64,000 bases of DNA, from contig NZ_CP054856.1 of NCBI RefSeq assembly GCF_018417475.1, positions 1,519,001 to 1,583,000 on the forward strand, written 5' to 3'. Shown here piece by piece: positions 32,101-40,404 of this stretch. A program made the position numbers and the translations under genes. Numbering within the stretch: position 1 is the stretch's first letter; the number at the start of each line of letters is the position of its first letter. The notes beneath the pieces are model-generated. The model worked only from the letters and a program-made list of their open reading frames with translations. It was not told where the DNA came from and did no database searches. This DNA comes from Novosphingobium decolorationis. Lineage in GTDB: Bacteria > Pseudomonadota > Alphaproteobacteria > Sphingomonadales > Sphingomonadaceae.

Positions 32101-33632
32101 CGGTCATCGGCGCGCTGCCCAGGGGCAATGCGATCGTCTTCCTCAAGAGCGGCCAGTCGCTCCCCGGCCTCGAGATCGCGCCCGCCCAGGGGCCGAGCGC
32201 GGCGGTCGTGCGCAACCCGGCCGATGCGGGCGGAACCCTGCTCGTCCTGATGGGCCGCAACAACGGCGAATTGCGCCTTGCCGCCTCCGCCGTGGCCATC
32301 GGCAAAGGCGTCTTTGGCGGCGCGCGCATGAGCTTCGAGGGCGTGCGCATCCCGGTCTGGGACCGCTACAGCGCGCTGCGCTGGGTCTCGACCGAGAAGC
32401 CGGTCAAGCTGGGTGAGATCATGGAGCCCTACGCGCTCCAGGGCATGGGCATTCGCCCCGGCCCCATCTCGGCCCGCTTCCGCATGGCACCCGACCTGTT
32501 CTTCTGGCCGCGCCAGGGGGGCCGCCTGAACCTGGGCTACCGCTACCCGGTCGCCAAGTGGATGGACCGCCGCGCCTCGCGCCTCGACGTCTCGCTCAAT
32601 GGCCAGTATCTGAAGACGCTGGGTCTGGGCGGTGACTGGTGGGATGGCCTCCTGGGCCACGCCAGCGCCAAGAGCCACGATTCCGAGGCCACCCTGACCC
32701 TGCCGCGCTACACCATGTTCGGGCAGAACCAGGTCACCTTCGACTACAACATGATCATCGCCGACAAGAAGAAGTGCACCGGCACCCTGCCCGAGAACGT
32801 GCACGTCTCGGTCGATCCCAACAGCACGATCGACCTCACCTCGGCCTACCACGCGATCCAGATGCCCGACCTTGCGACCTTTGCCAGCGCGGGCTTCCCC
32901 TTCACCGTCAGCCCCGACCTGTCGCAGACGACCGTGATCATGGGCGAGAAGCCGAGCACGGCCGCGATCCGGGCCTTCCTCGAGCTGATGGGCCGCTTCG
33001 GGGATTCCACCGGCGTTCCCGCCACCTCCGTCACGGTGGCCACCGACGTCGATGCCGATGCCCTCTCCGCGCAGGACGTGCTGGTCGTGGGCGGCACCGC
33101 GCTTGCGGGCCACGAGGAGCTCTTCGAAGGCTCGCCGCTGCGCTTTGCAGGCGGCCGCCTCTCGGTCTCCGAGCGCTCGATGCTGCAGAACGTCGCCGCG
33201 CTCTTCGGTGGCACCGAACGCGACGATCCGATGGCCGCTGAACCCGTGATCTACAACGCGCGCGGCTTTTCCGGGATCGTCAGCTTCCGTTCGCCCTTTG
33301 CCTCGGACCGCACTGTCGTCGCGCTTCTGGCCGACAGCGGCCCGGCCCTGCCCCAGCTCGTCGAGGGCATGGCCGATGCCAAGATCAACGCCATGATCCA
33401 GGGCGACCTCTCGGTCACCGAGGGCGATGGCATGGCCAGCTTCGCGCTGGGCGAGCGGTACTGGAGCGGCTCGCTGCCGTTCTGGATGAAGATCGCCTAC
33501 TGGATCAGCCAGCGCCCGCTGCTGCTCGGCGTCTTTGCCCTCGCGCTGGCCATCGTGCTCGCCAGCCCCGCCTATCTCTACTTCCGCCGACAGGCCCAGC
33601 GCCGCCTCGGCGCCGAGGACGACAACGCATGA
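29151..33632 (+). CDS. bcsAB: Fused cellulose synthase catalytic and regulatory subunits BcsAB
   Basis: This 1493-residue protein joins BcsA and BcsB. The BcsA half (about 1-720) has membrane helices, a GT2 domain with D172 (DDGKR), D220xD222 (DCDH), TED at 316-318 and QRIRW at 354-358, followed by a PilZ domain with R560xxxR564 and D587xSxxG for c-di-GMP. A Lys/Ala-rich linker leads to an internal signal-like helix (about 746-768), then the periplasmic BcsB half with its C-terminal membrane anchor (about 1458-1480). BcsA polymerises UDP-glucose and secretes the glucan; BcsB guides it through the periplasm. All key residues are intact. Fused AB proteins are known from Komagataeibacter. Confidence 0.95.
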   Translation: MIKALTSTRALRYLALIPIVFIAAVVIAVPLDGTAQWVCAGVTIAGAVALRRWKSPRGGLALGLLAILVSTRYIVWRTTQTLSFGTLPEFAFGGVLYLAELYAWVILMLGFLQTSFPLERPVIEPEGDPEDWPTVDIYIPTYNESLEIVRNTVFAAMDLDYPVERYRVFILDDGKRAEFRAFAKEAGCGYITRDNNLHAKAGNLNAAMKKTDGELIAIFDCDHVPTRAFLQLTIGWFQKDKRLALIQTPHHMYSLDPVQRNLASTMGDMPGEGDLFYGPVQGGNDLWNATFFCGSCAIIRREALEETNGFAGETVTEDAHTALKLQRTGWNTAYISARLSAGLATERLVLHVGQRIRWARGMTQILRIDCPLFGKGLTWQQRLCYLNAMLHFQYPIPRIVFLTSPLAYLMFGQNIIQASASLIFAYAMPHLYCSSVANERTQGSDRRPFWGEVYETILAFHLVKPTVMTWFQPRKGKFNVTDKGSLLDKTYFDWAIVKPHLICVGIIVAGMLMAISKWAFFPYMFNIQTDTLVLNLAWAMFSLIILIAAIAVARETRQARQDIRIPVKLPVSAYLQSGHVVPATTLDISMGGAALALPEELPVKDRSVRHITMSMGNEVLCIPVETMRTQGANTYVRFEKLDIMAGRHLVRAVMGRADAWQPVAPRESVTGLRSLADIILVDLVTLKRMLRLNFAERRAMRQAEADNDNSASSAADAEKDSANKAEAKSKEKGKAKEKGKAARIAKAAAITGALLLGTAGIFFGASQSHAATASASEATPAALEGDGLTDRLTFEDLRVTTPIRLLGTQGEMGIPFGMRQDRVVTKATLVLQMAWSPSMLDDLSQLVVMLNGEVVDTLRLTRANAQGRIVRVAVNPALFLPGDNQLNLRLIGHYARDCEDPFHSALWANISNTRSWLDVEYARLPYKPDLARLPLPFFDKGQNMPLDMPFVFAGAPGRGELEAAAASASWLGSLASYRGFTFKPVIGALPRGNAIVFLKSGQSLPGLEIAPAQGPSAAVVRNPADAGGTLLVLMGRNNGELRLAASAVAIGKGVFGGARMSFEGVRIPVWDRYSALRWVSTEKPVKLGEIMEPYALQGMGIRPGPISARFRMAPDLFFWPRQGGRLNLGYRYPVAKWMDRRASRLDVSLNGQYLKTLGLGGDWWDGLLGHASAKSHDSEATLTLPRYTMFGQNQVTFDYNMIIADKKKCTGTLPENVHVSVDPNSTIDLTSAYHAIQMPDLATFASAGFPFTVSPDLSQTTVIMGEKPSTAAIRAFLELMGRFGDSTGVPATSVTVATDVDADALSAQDVLVVGGTALAGHEELFEGSPLRFAGGRLSVSERSMLQNVAALFGGTERDDPMAAEPVIYNARGFSGIVSFRSPFASDRTVVALLADSGPALPQLVEGMADAKINAMIQGDLSVTEGDGMASFALGERYWSGSLPFWMKIAYWISQRPLLLGVFALALAIVLASPAYLYFRRQAQRRLGAEDDNA

Positions 33633-36600
33633 TCGAGCCCCGTGTCCCCTTCCCGACGCGCAGTCGCGCCCTGCGCACGGCGGCTCTGGCCGCGCTGCTG
33701 GGCGGCTGCGCCATGGGCTCGGTCCTCCCCGTCGCCGCCCTCGCCCAGGACGACGGGGTTGCTGCGCTGATCGAGCAGGCGAAGTACTGGCGCTCCAAGG
33801 GGCGCGAGGACCTTGCCCAGCAGGCCCTGCGCCGCGCGCGCGCCATCGATCCCGACAATCCCGCGATTGCCGCCGCCTCCCGCGCCGCACCCGCGCCTGC
33901 CCCGCAGGCCGAGAAGCCTTCGCGCCAGAGCCAGTCCGCCGCCCGCACGAGCGCGCCAGGCCCCGCGCGCAGCGCCGCACCGGCCCGCCGCGCAGCCCCG
34001 GCCCGGCCCAGCGCGGCCGACCGCGCAGGCCGTGCCCGTGTGGCCGGTTTCGAGGCTCTCGAAGGCGAACGCCTCGAAACCGCCGCCACCGAGTTCGAGA
34101 AGGCCCTTGCCATCAATTCCCGCGATCCCGATGCGCTGGGCGGGCTTGGCATCGTGCGCCTGCGCCAGCAGAGGTTCGCCGAGGCGGCTGACCTGCTCGA
34201 ACGTGCCTCGCGCGCCGGGAAAGCCAGCCAGTGGGCCGAAGGGCTTGCCTCGGCGCGCTACTTCGCGGGCGTCGCGGACGCGCAGGACCTGCTCGACCGG
34301 GGCCAGCTGGGCGCCGCCCAGGCCCGCGCCGAGGAACTGGTCCGGTCAAACTACTCCGAACCGGCCCCCGCGCTGGAGATCCTCGCCCAGGTCTACGAGC
34401 AGCAGGGCCGCTACGCCGACGCTGCCGACCTCTACCGCCAGGCCGCCGAGGGCGCCAATGCCGACGAGAACCGCCTGCAGATGCGCGCCGCGCGGGGCCG
34501 CGCCCTTGCCGCGGCCGAACGCGGCGATGACACCGGCGCCGTCCAGGAGTTCCAGGCCGGGCTCATGGCCGATCCCGAGGACCCGTGGATCCGCTACGAA
34601 TTCGCCCAATACATGATCAAGCGCGGGCGCATGCCCGAGGCGGAATCGCTGCTGCGCGCGCTCGTCAGCATCGGCGCGCCCGACGCGCTCTATGCCGCCG
34701 CGCTCCTCAACGAGGACCTGGGCCGTCCTGCCGAGGCCGAGCGCCTGCTTTCGATGATCCCCGAGACCCAGCGCACCGCGCCGATGCGCACCTTCGCGAT
34801 CGGGGTGAAGACCGACGCGGCGATCGCGCGGGCCCGGGCGCTTTCCCAGAACGGCCAGCGCGAGCAGGCGCTGGGCTCGCTGCGCCAGCTGGGCGAGATG
34901 CGCGCCATTCCCGTAGGCAAGCAGGCCGCCATCGCCAGCGCCCTGTTCGACCTGGGCGATCAGGCCGGTGCCGCCGAGGTCGCCCAGCGCGCGCTCAACG
35001 GCGAAGTGACCGACCTTGGCGAATACGAAGGGCTGATCGGCGTCCTCGTCCAGACCGGCCGCGACGACCTCGCCCAGACCGCCCTCCAGCGCGCCGGGCA
35101 GATGGCCGGCTCCTCGCCGCAGGGCCAGCAGGCCTATGGCCGAATGCAGGCGACGCTGATGATCGGGCAGGCCGACCGCGCGCGCCTTGCCGGGAGCTAC
35201 GCCGAAGCCTTCGACATCCTCCAGAGCGCGTACAGTTCCGCGCCCGACAACGTCGAGATCCTCGCCGGGCTCGCGCGCCTGTACGAGAACGGCAACATGG
35301 CGCCGCGCGCCGCGCAGACCTGGCAGCTGTACCTGGCCAAGAAGCCGGGCGACAAGGACGGCCTGATCGGCCTTGCCCAGAGCGCCCAGCGGGCGGGCGA
35401 CGGCAGGCTCTCCGACGAGGCGGCCGACGCGCTGCTGCGCTCCTACCCGCAGGACTACCAGGTCTACATGGCGCTCGCCGATGTCGAGCGCGTCGCGGGC
35501 AACGAGAGGAAGGCGGTGCGCTACCTCAAGCAGGCGCGCGAACTCTACGCCCGCCAGCACAACGCGACCAGCGTTGTGGCGCTGGGCGGCAATCCCTTTG
35601 CCGGGATGCAGGGCCAGGCCGGAGCCAACCCGTTCCGCAACCAGGGCCCGGCCATGGCCCAGCCCCAGCCGGTCAACCCCTTCGCGCTGGGCGGCGGCAC
35701 ACGCCTTCCCGCCCCCTCCTACGCCCCGCAGGCCCAGCCGATGGGCGGCTATGGTGCCTCTGCAGGCTATGCCGCGGCGAACGAGAGCTACACGGGCCAG
35801 GGGTATGGCGCCCAGGGCTACGCAGCCCAGGCCTCCAGTGCGCCGAGCTACGATGCGGGCCCCGATTATAGCCAGGGCCGCGCCGCCCCCGCCTACGCCA
35901 GCCGCAGCGCCTCCGCGCCCGCCGCCTTCGCAGGCAGCGCCACCGCGACGCAAAGCGCGGCCGGATACGGCGCGGGCGCTGCCCCCGCCCCCGCCTACGC
36001 CCCTGCAGGAGCCCCGCAGAGGGCAGGAGCGAGCATACCGACCCGCTACGGCGGTGATCCGGTGCTGGCGCGGATCCAGTCCGAGATCGCCGAACTGGCG
36101 CAGGACACCGGCCCGCGCGGCGAAGTCCAGACCGCCTACCGCCGCCGTTCGGGCGAAACCGGCCTCAGCCAGCTCGACGAGATCAAGGGCTCGGCCGAAC
36201 TCTCGACCGGCCTTGCGGGCGGGCGCGTCTACGCCAAGGCCGAAGCCAGCGTCATCGATGCAGGCCGTCCCACCGGCTCGGGGCTTGCCCGCTTCGGCGC
36301 GAACGGCGTGATCGAGGCGGCCGCAATTGTCGCCGAGCAGCCCTCGCCGCTCGTCAATGCAGACAGCCAGCACGCCTCGGGCGTCGCGTTCTCGGCCGGG
36401 TATACCAACGACTTCGCGCAGGTCGAAGTGGGCACGACCCCCATCGGCATGGGCGAAACGAAGGTCACCTACCGCGCCGCGGCGACCCCCAAGATCGGGC
36501 GCGACGTGCGCGCCAGCGCCTGGGTCGAACGCAAGCCCGTCACCGATTCGGTGGTCTCCTATGCAGGCACCCGCGATCCCGTCACCGGGGTGCGCTGGGG

Positions 36601-37219
36601 CCAGGTCATGCGCTTTGGCGCAGGCGGCGGGCTGTCCTACGACCGCAACGGCAACGGCGTGTACGGCGAGGGCCGCTACTACCGCTTCACCGGCACCAAT
36701 GTCGCGAAGAACTCCGGCTTCGAGGCCAACGCGGGCGGATACCTGCGCGCCTACCAGGGCCGCACGGACTCGGTCACGGTCGGCCTCAACGTGAACTACC
36801 AGGGCTACGACAAGAGCCAGAACTACTTCACCTTCGGCAATGGCGGCTATTTCAGCCCGCAAAGCTTCATCTCGGTCGGCTTCCCAGTGAACTACGCGAT
36901 CGAGGACGAACGCTTTGTCGGCCGTGCCTCGTTCACGCCCGGTTTTCAAAGCTACAGCCAGGATCGCAGCTTGCTCTATCCGACCGAACCTCTCCTCCAG
37001 GGCCTGCTCGATGGCCTCAAGCTCGAGAACGACGACGTGCGGTCCTATTATGACGGGATCAGCGAGACGGGTTTCGCGTTGTCGGCAGAGGGCGAACTTT
37101 ACTACAAGCTGAGCAACTCCACCCGCATCGGGGGCGAGGCCAGCTACAACACGTTCGGTTCCTACGATGAATTCCGCGGCATGCTCGGCGTGCGCCAAAG
37201 CTTCGGGAGTACGAAGTAA
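33629..37219 (+). CDS. bcsC: Cellulose export outer-membrane protein BcsC
   Basis: BcsC carries the glucan across the periplasm and outer membrane. The 1196-residue product has a signal peptide (cleavage near ALA/QDD), TPR-type helical repeats (about 45-640), a Pro/Ala/Gly/Tyr-rich low-complexity linker (about 650-800) and a C-terminal beta-barrel (about 830-1196) ending RQSFGSTK. Length fits the family (about 1150-1300). The start overlaps the bcsAB stop (ATGA). The extended disordered linker between TPR and barrel is notable. Confidence 0.92.
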   Translation: MIEPRVPFPTRSRALRTAALAALLGGCAMGSVLPVAALAQDDGVAALIEQAKYWRSKGREDLAQQALRRARAIDPDNPAIAAASRAAPAPAPQAEKPSRQSQSAARTSAPGPARSAAPARRAAPARPSAADRAGRARVAGFEALEGERLETAATEFEKALAINSRDPDALGGLGIVRLRQQRFAEAADLLERASRAGKASQWAEGLASARYFAGVADAQDLLDRGQLGAAQARAEELVRSNYSEPAPALEILAQVYEQQGRYADAADLYRQAAEGANADENRLQMRAARGRALAAAERGDDTGAVQEFQAGLMADPEDPWIRYEFAQYMIKRGRMPEAESLLRALVSIGAPDALYAAALLNEDLGRPAEAERLLSMIPETQRTAPMRTFAIGVKTDAAIARARALSQNGQREQALGSLRQLGEMRAIPVGKQAAIASALFDLGDQAGAAEVAQRALNGEVTDLGEYEGLIGVLVQTGRDDLAQTALQRAGQMAGSSPQGQQAYGRMQATLMIGQADRARLAGSYAEAFDILQSAYSSAPDNVEILAGLARLYENGNMAPRAAQTWQLYLAKKPGDKDGLIGLAQSAQRAGDGRLSDEAADALLRSYPQDYQVYMALADVERVAGNERKAVRYLKQARELYARQHNATSVVALGGNPFAGMQGQAGANPFRNQGPAMAQPQPVNPFALGGGTRLPAPSYAPQAQPMGGYGASAGYAAANESYTGQGYGAQGYAAQASSAPSYDAGPDYSQGRAAPAYASRSASAPAAFAGSATATQSAAGYGAGAAPAPAYAPAGAPQRAGASIPTRYGGDPVLARIQSEIAELAQDTGPRGEVQTAYRRRSGETGLSQLDEIKGSAELSTGLAGGRVYAKAEASVIDAGRPTGSGLARFGANGVIEAAAIVAEQPSPLVNADSQHASGVAFSAGYTNDFAQVEVGTTPIGMGETKVTYRAAATPKIGRDVRASAWVERKPVTDSVVSYAGTRDPVTGVRWGQVMRFGAGGGLSYDRNGNGVYGEGRYYRFTGTNVAKNSGFEANAGGYLRAYQGRTDSVTVGLNVNYQGYDKSQNYFTFGNGGYFSPQSFISVGFPVNYAIEDERFVGRASFTPGFQSYSQDRSLLYPTEPLLQGLLDGLKLENDDVRSYYDGISETGFALSAEGELYYKLSNSTRIGGEASYNTFGSYDEFRGMLGVRQSFGSTK

Positions 37220-37220
37220 C

Positions 37221-37682
37221 ATGAACTACCAGGCGTTTCCCTCCCGCAGCCGGTCCAGCGACGACACCGGGCTGGGCGGCCTTGCCCTGCTCGCGATCGC
37301 GAGCGCGACCGAGATCTGCGAGGCGGTGCCCGAGCTCCAGGCCCGCGGCTTCTTCGCCGCAATCGGCCGGCGCATGGCCGCGCTCGAAAGTCTCGATGAT
37401 CTCTCCGATGCCGCCCTGCTCTCGATGCGCATCAACGATTTCTGGCGCGCGCTGGACTGGGGGGAAGCCAAGCTCGAACTGACCGACGAGGGAATTATCG
37501 TCCAGCACACCAATCTTCCGCGCGGCATCGCTCCCGATCCGCGCGGCCACTGGGCCACGATGCTCGCAGGCGTTCTCGAAGGCGCCTACGACAGCTGGTT
37601 CCGCACGCTGGGCAGCGGCCCGGCGCTCACCACCACTGCCGAATGGAAAGGGGATACGCTCGAGCTTCGCCATGGTCGATGA
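37221..37682 (+). CDS. bcsD: Cellulose synthase subunit BcsD
   Basis: BcsD is the periplasmic ring-forming subunit that aligns export sites for crystalline cellulose in type I systems. The 153-residue product (MNYQAFPSRS...) matches the family length (about 156) and lacks a signal peptide, as do known BcsD proteins. It starts one base after the bcsC stop, and its 3' end overlaps bcsZ by 11 bp. Its presence predicts organised or crystalline cellulose. Confidence 0.85.
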   Translation: MNYQAFPSRSRSSDDTGLGGLALLAIASATEICEAVPELQARGFFAAIGRRMAALESLDDLSDAALLSMRINDFWRALDWGEAKLELTDEGIIVQHTNLPRGIAPDPRGHWATMLAGVLEGAYDSWFRTLGSGPALTTTAEWKGDTLELRHGR

Positions 37683-38733
37683 TTACAGACGTATCGACAG
37701 GCGCACCTTCGCGATCGGCCTGATGGCCGCGCTTGCCGCCTGCAACAAGAGCCAGAAGAGCGAGGCCGCCATGCCCGGCATGCACACCGCGCCCCGTCCC
37801 ACGCTTCCCGCCCCCAGCCCTGTCGCCACCTCGTTCTGGAACGCGTGGCGCACCCACTTCCTCGCGCCCGAGGGCCGCGTCGTGGACACCGGCAATGGCG
37901 ACATCAGCCACAGCGAAGGCCAGAGCTACGGCCTGCTGCTGGCCTACCAGGCGGGCGAGCGCGACACCTTCACGCGCATCGCCGAATGGACCGAGGCCAA
38001 CCTCGCGCGCCGCGACATGGCGCTCTACGGCTGGCGCTGGGAGCCCGCGGCGCGCGCGATGACCGACACCAACAACGCGACCGACGGCGATATCGTGATC
38101 GCCTGGGCGCTGGCGCTGGCTGGGGAGCGCTGGAACGAGCCGCGCTGGACCGAACGCGCCCGCGAGGTCCGCGCCGCGATCCGCAAGCACTGCGTCATCA
38201 CGCGCTACAACCGCCAGCTGCTGATCCCGGGCCTGCAGGGCTTCGTCGAGGACGCAGGCGTCACGCTCAACCCCAGCTACTTCGTGTGGCCCGCGCTCGA
38301 CCAGTTTGCCAAGGCCGACGGGATGGCGACCTGGGGCCGTGTGATCCGCGACAGCGAAGACCTCCTGCGCCTCTCGCGCTTCGGACGCCACGATCTTCCC
38401 TGCGACTGGATCCGGGTGACCGGCACGCGCAGCGTTGCCCCGGCCCCCGACAAGCCGCCGCGCTTTGGCTACGATGCGATCCGCGTCGCGCTGTGGGGCG
38501 CGCAGGGCAACCGCACCGATCTCACCGCGCCGGTTGCCAGCTACTGGCGCTCGTGCCTCGCCCAGCACCGCCCGATCCCGGCCTGGATCGACGTGGTGAG
38601 CGGCCAGGAAGCGGACTACGCCCTCTCCAACGGCGGCGCGGCAATTGCCGGGCGCCTTTTGGGGACGGCCTATCCCACCCAGCTCTCGAACGACTACTTC
38701 GCCGCCTCGCAGCAGATGCTCGCGCAGGTGTGA
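37672..38733 (+). CDS. bcsZ: GH8 endo-1,4-beta-glucanase BcsZ, predicted Tat lipoprotein
   Basis: BcsZ trims nascent cellulose in the periplasm. The 353-residue GH8 enzyme has the catalytic-acid region SEGQSYGLLLAY (Glu near residue 82) and the conserved NNATDGDIVIAWAL (Asp near residue 142). The N-terminus RIDRRTFAIGLMAALAAC combines a twin-arginine pattern with a lipobox (LAAC), so folded export and membrane anchoring are predicted, unlike the cleaved Sec signal of the E. coli enzyme. It is the last gene of the operon. Confidence 0.9.
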   Translation: MVDDYRRIDRRTFAIGLMAALAACNKSQKSEAAMPGMHTAPRPTLPAPSPVATSFWNAWRTHFLAPEGRVVDTGNGDISHSEGQSYGLLLAYQAGERDTFTRIAEWTEANLARRDMALYGWRWEPAARAMTDTNNATDGDIVIAWALALAGERWNEPRWTERAREVRAAIRKHCVITRYNRQLLIPGLQGFVEDAGVTLNPSYFVWPALDQFAKADGMATWGRVIRDSEDLLRLSRFGRHDLPCDWIRVTGTRSVAPAPDKPPRFGYDAIRVALWGAQGNRTDLTAPVASYWRSCLAQHRPIPAWIDVVSGQEADYALSNGGAAIAGRLLGTAYPTQLSNDYFAASQQMLAQV

Positions 38734-38739
38734 GGACAT

Positions 38740-38779
38740 GCGCGCCGGGGCTGTGACCTTCGCGTCAGCCCCGGCGCGC
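38740..38779. terminator. 14-bp perfect hairpin between convergent bcsZ and homoserine dehydrogenase
   Basis: GCGCGCCGGGGCTG (38740-38753) and CAGCCCCGGCGCGC (38766-38779) are exact inverted repeats separated by 12 nt. They extend into the last codons of the minus-strand gene. No U-run on either strand, so it is more a transcript-end barrier than a classical terminator. Confidence 0.5.
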
Positions 38780-39784
38780 CTGCGCCTCCAGCACCAGCTC
38801 GAAATCCTTGAGCGCGGCGCACGAGGTCGCGAGCGGCTCAGGCCCACCGCCCATTGTCAGGATCTCGCCCATGCAGTCGGTCTCGACACGCAGGGCCTTG
38901 GTCTTGCCGGGAATATGCGCAAAGGCATGGTCGAGCGGATAGGTCCGCACGTCGACCGAGGCGACCGGCGCGTCCCCTGTGCAGTCCAGCCGCCCGACAA
39001 GGCGCGGCACCTGCCCCTGCGCCTTCCAGAGCGCGACCCGCTCCGGCGTCACGTCGCCAATCCCGGACACCGCGACATCCTCCAGCGCCAGCCCGGCATC
39101 GAGCCCGAAATTGGCAAGGATGGTGAGCTTGCAGGCCGTATCCCAACCCTCGATGTCGCGGCTCGGATCGCGCTCGGCAAAGCCGCCCGCCTGCGCCTCG
39201 CCCAGAGCCTCGGCAAAAGTGCAGCCGCGCGCCATCATCGCGTTGAGAAGGAAGTTGGTGGTCGCGTTGAACACGCCCTCGAGCGCCAGCACTTTCGCCC
39301 CGCGCAGCCCCGTCTCGATCAGGTCGATGGTGGGAAGCGCGGCGGCCGTCGCCCCGCTGATGCGCAGCGCCGCGCCGCTCGCACGCGCCAGCTCGCGCAG
39401 CCGTGCGCCCGAATGGACAAGCGCGCCCTTGGAGACCACGACCGCGTCGCGCCCTGCCCCCAAATGCATCGTCAGGTAGCCCAGCGCAGGCCCACCGGTC
39501 GCAAAGTCGGTCGGCCCGGCCTCGATCAGCACATCGGGCGCGATTTCCGCGAGGAACTCAGGCCCCGTCCGCCCGTCCTCCAGCGCGATCCCGGACGCCT
39601 CAGCAAAGCCCTGCGCGCTCGCGGCCCCTGTTCGCGAACCACACACCGCCACGAGACGCACATCGCAGCCATGGACCTGCGCGTAGCGGGCGCGCCGCTC
39701 CAGCAGCGTCACGGCCACCTGCCGCCCGATATTGCCGTAGCCCGCAATCGCGACCGTGACGGGCCGCAGGGCCTCACTTGGCAA
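38765..39784 (-). CDS. Homoserine dehydrogenase (short form, no ACT domain)
   Basis: The enzyme reduces aspartate semialdehyde to homoserine. The 339-residue product has the N-terminal NAD(P)-binding motif VAIAGYGNIGRQV, VVVSKGALVH, the substrate region GVFNATTNFLLNAM and EGWDTACKLTILAN with the catalytic Lys. The regulatory ACT domain of about 430-residue homologues is missing. The only sensible start is TTG at 39784, with GGAG 7-9 nt upstream inside the preceding gene, overlapping its stop by 11 bp. It may be a second, unregulated isozyme or act on a related substrate. Confidence 0.8.
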   Translation of the reverse strand: MPSEALRPVTVAIAGYGNIGRQVAVTLLERRARYAQVHGCDVRLVAVCGSRTGAASAQGFAEASGIALEDGRTGPEFLAEIAPDVLIEAGPTDFATGGPALGYLTMHLGAGRDAVVVSKGALVHSGARLRELARASGAALRISGATAAALPTIDLIETGLRGAKVLALEGVFNATTNFLLNAMMARGCTFAEALGEAQAGGFAERDPSRDIEGWDTACKLTILANFGLDAGLALEDVAVSGIGDVTPERVALWKAQGQVPRLVGRLDCTGDAPVASVDVRTYPLDHAFAHIPGKTKALRVETDCMGEILTMGGGPEPLATSCAALKDFELVLEAQARRG

Positions 39785-40196
39785 AGAGCTGCTCCATGTC
39801 GGCAAAGGCCTTGATCTCGATGGCGTTGCCCGCCGGATCGGCGAAGAACATCGTCGCCTGCTCGCCCGGCTCGCCCTTGAAACGGATGTAGGGCGCGATG
39901 ATGAAGTCGATCCCCGCGGCCTCCAGCGTATCGGCCAGCGCCTGCCACTTGGCCATGGAAAGCACGATGCCGAAATGGCGCACCGGGACCCCGTGACCAT
40001 CGACCGCGTTGGCTTTGACTGCGCCCGTCTCCTCAGGAGCCAAGTGCGCGACGATCTGGTGGCCGAAGAAGTCGAAGTCGACCCACTCGTCGCTCGAACG
40101 CCCCTCGTTGCAGCCCAGCACGCCCAGGTAGAAGGCGCGCGCGGCCTCCAAGTCATCGACCGGAAAGGCGAGGTGGAAAGGATGGGTGACGGCCAT
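39774..40196 (-). CDS. VOC family protein (glyoxalase/dioxygenase fold)
   Basis: The 140-residue product has two beta-alpha-beta-beta-beta modules typical of the vicinal oxygen chelate family. HPFHLAFPVDDLEAARAFY places the first metal-binding His near residue 5-7; VRHFGIVL (about 72) and FFADPAGNAIEIKAF (about 118) supply a second His and Glu. The substrate is unknown. The ATG at 40196 follows GGGAGCTTGCC. It overlaps the homoserine dehydrogenase start, so the two are probably co-translated. Confidence 0.85.
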   Translation of the reverse strand: MAVTHPFHLAFPVDDLEAARAFYLGVLGCNEGRSSDEWVDFDFFGHQIVAHLAPEETGAVKANAVDGHGVPVRHFGIVLSMAKWQALADTLEAAGIDFIIAPYIRFKGEPGEQATMFFADPAGNAIEIKAFADMEQLFAK

Positions 40197-40281
40197 GGCA
40201 AGCTCCCGCTGGATTGTTGGTTCGGGTCTGGCCTCCCCTGTGCCGCAGGCATCAGGAAGGGGCAAGGAGAAGGAAAGGATT

Positions 40282-40400
40282 TGCCGAGGGCCATCGCCCT
40301 CGGGCTCCCCGAACTGTCCAGCTTACCTCCCGCGCGCCGCGCTGGCTGAGAGAAGTGAGGTTGCCCATTTTGGGGTCCAAGGGGCGATGGCCCCTTGAAA
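40282..40400 (+). repeat. Dispersed palindromic repeat, copy E (full-length doublet)
   Basis: CCGAGGGCCATCGCCCTCGG (40284-40303), then GCTCCCCGAACTGTCCAGC, a spacer, GAGGTTGCCCATTTTGGGGTC and CAAGGGGCGATGGCCCCTTG (40378-40397). The same order and orientation as copy D. The 3' palindrome ends 7 bp from the stop of the outer-membrane factor gene. Confidence 0.85.
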
Positions 40401-40404
40401 AATC

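Noticed and set aside
34346..37222. 958-codon open frame antisense to bcsC
   Set aside because: Third-position GC shadow; bcsC is certain on the other strand. The same applies to frames opposite bcsAB (29142-31094, 32070-33980), the TonB receptor (49902-52082) and the arabinose operon.
40378..40397. Palindrome as terminator of the efflux operon
   Set aside because: It lies 7 bp past the stop but has no T-run on the minus strand side; it is the 3' part of repeat copy E.
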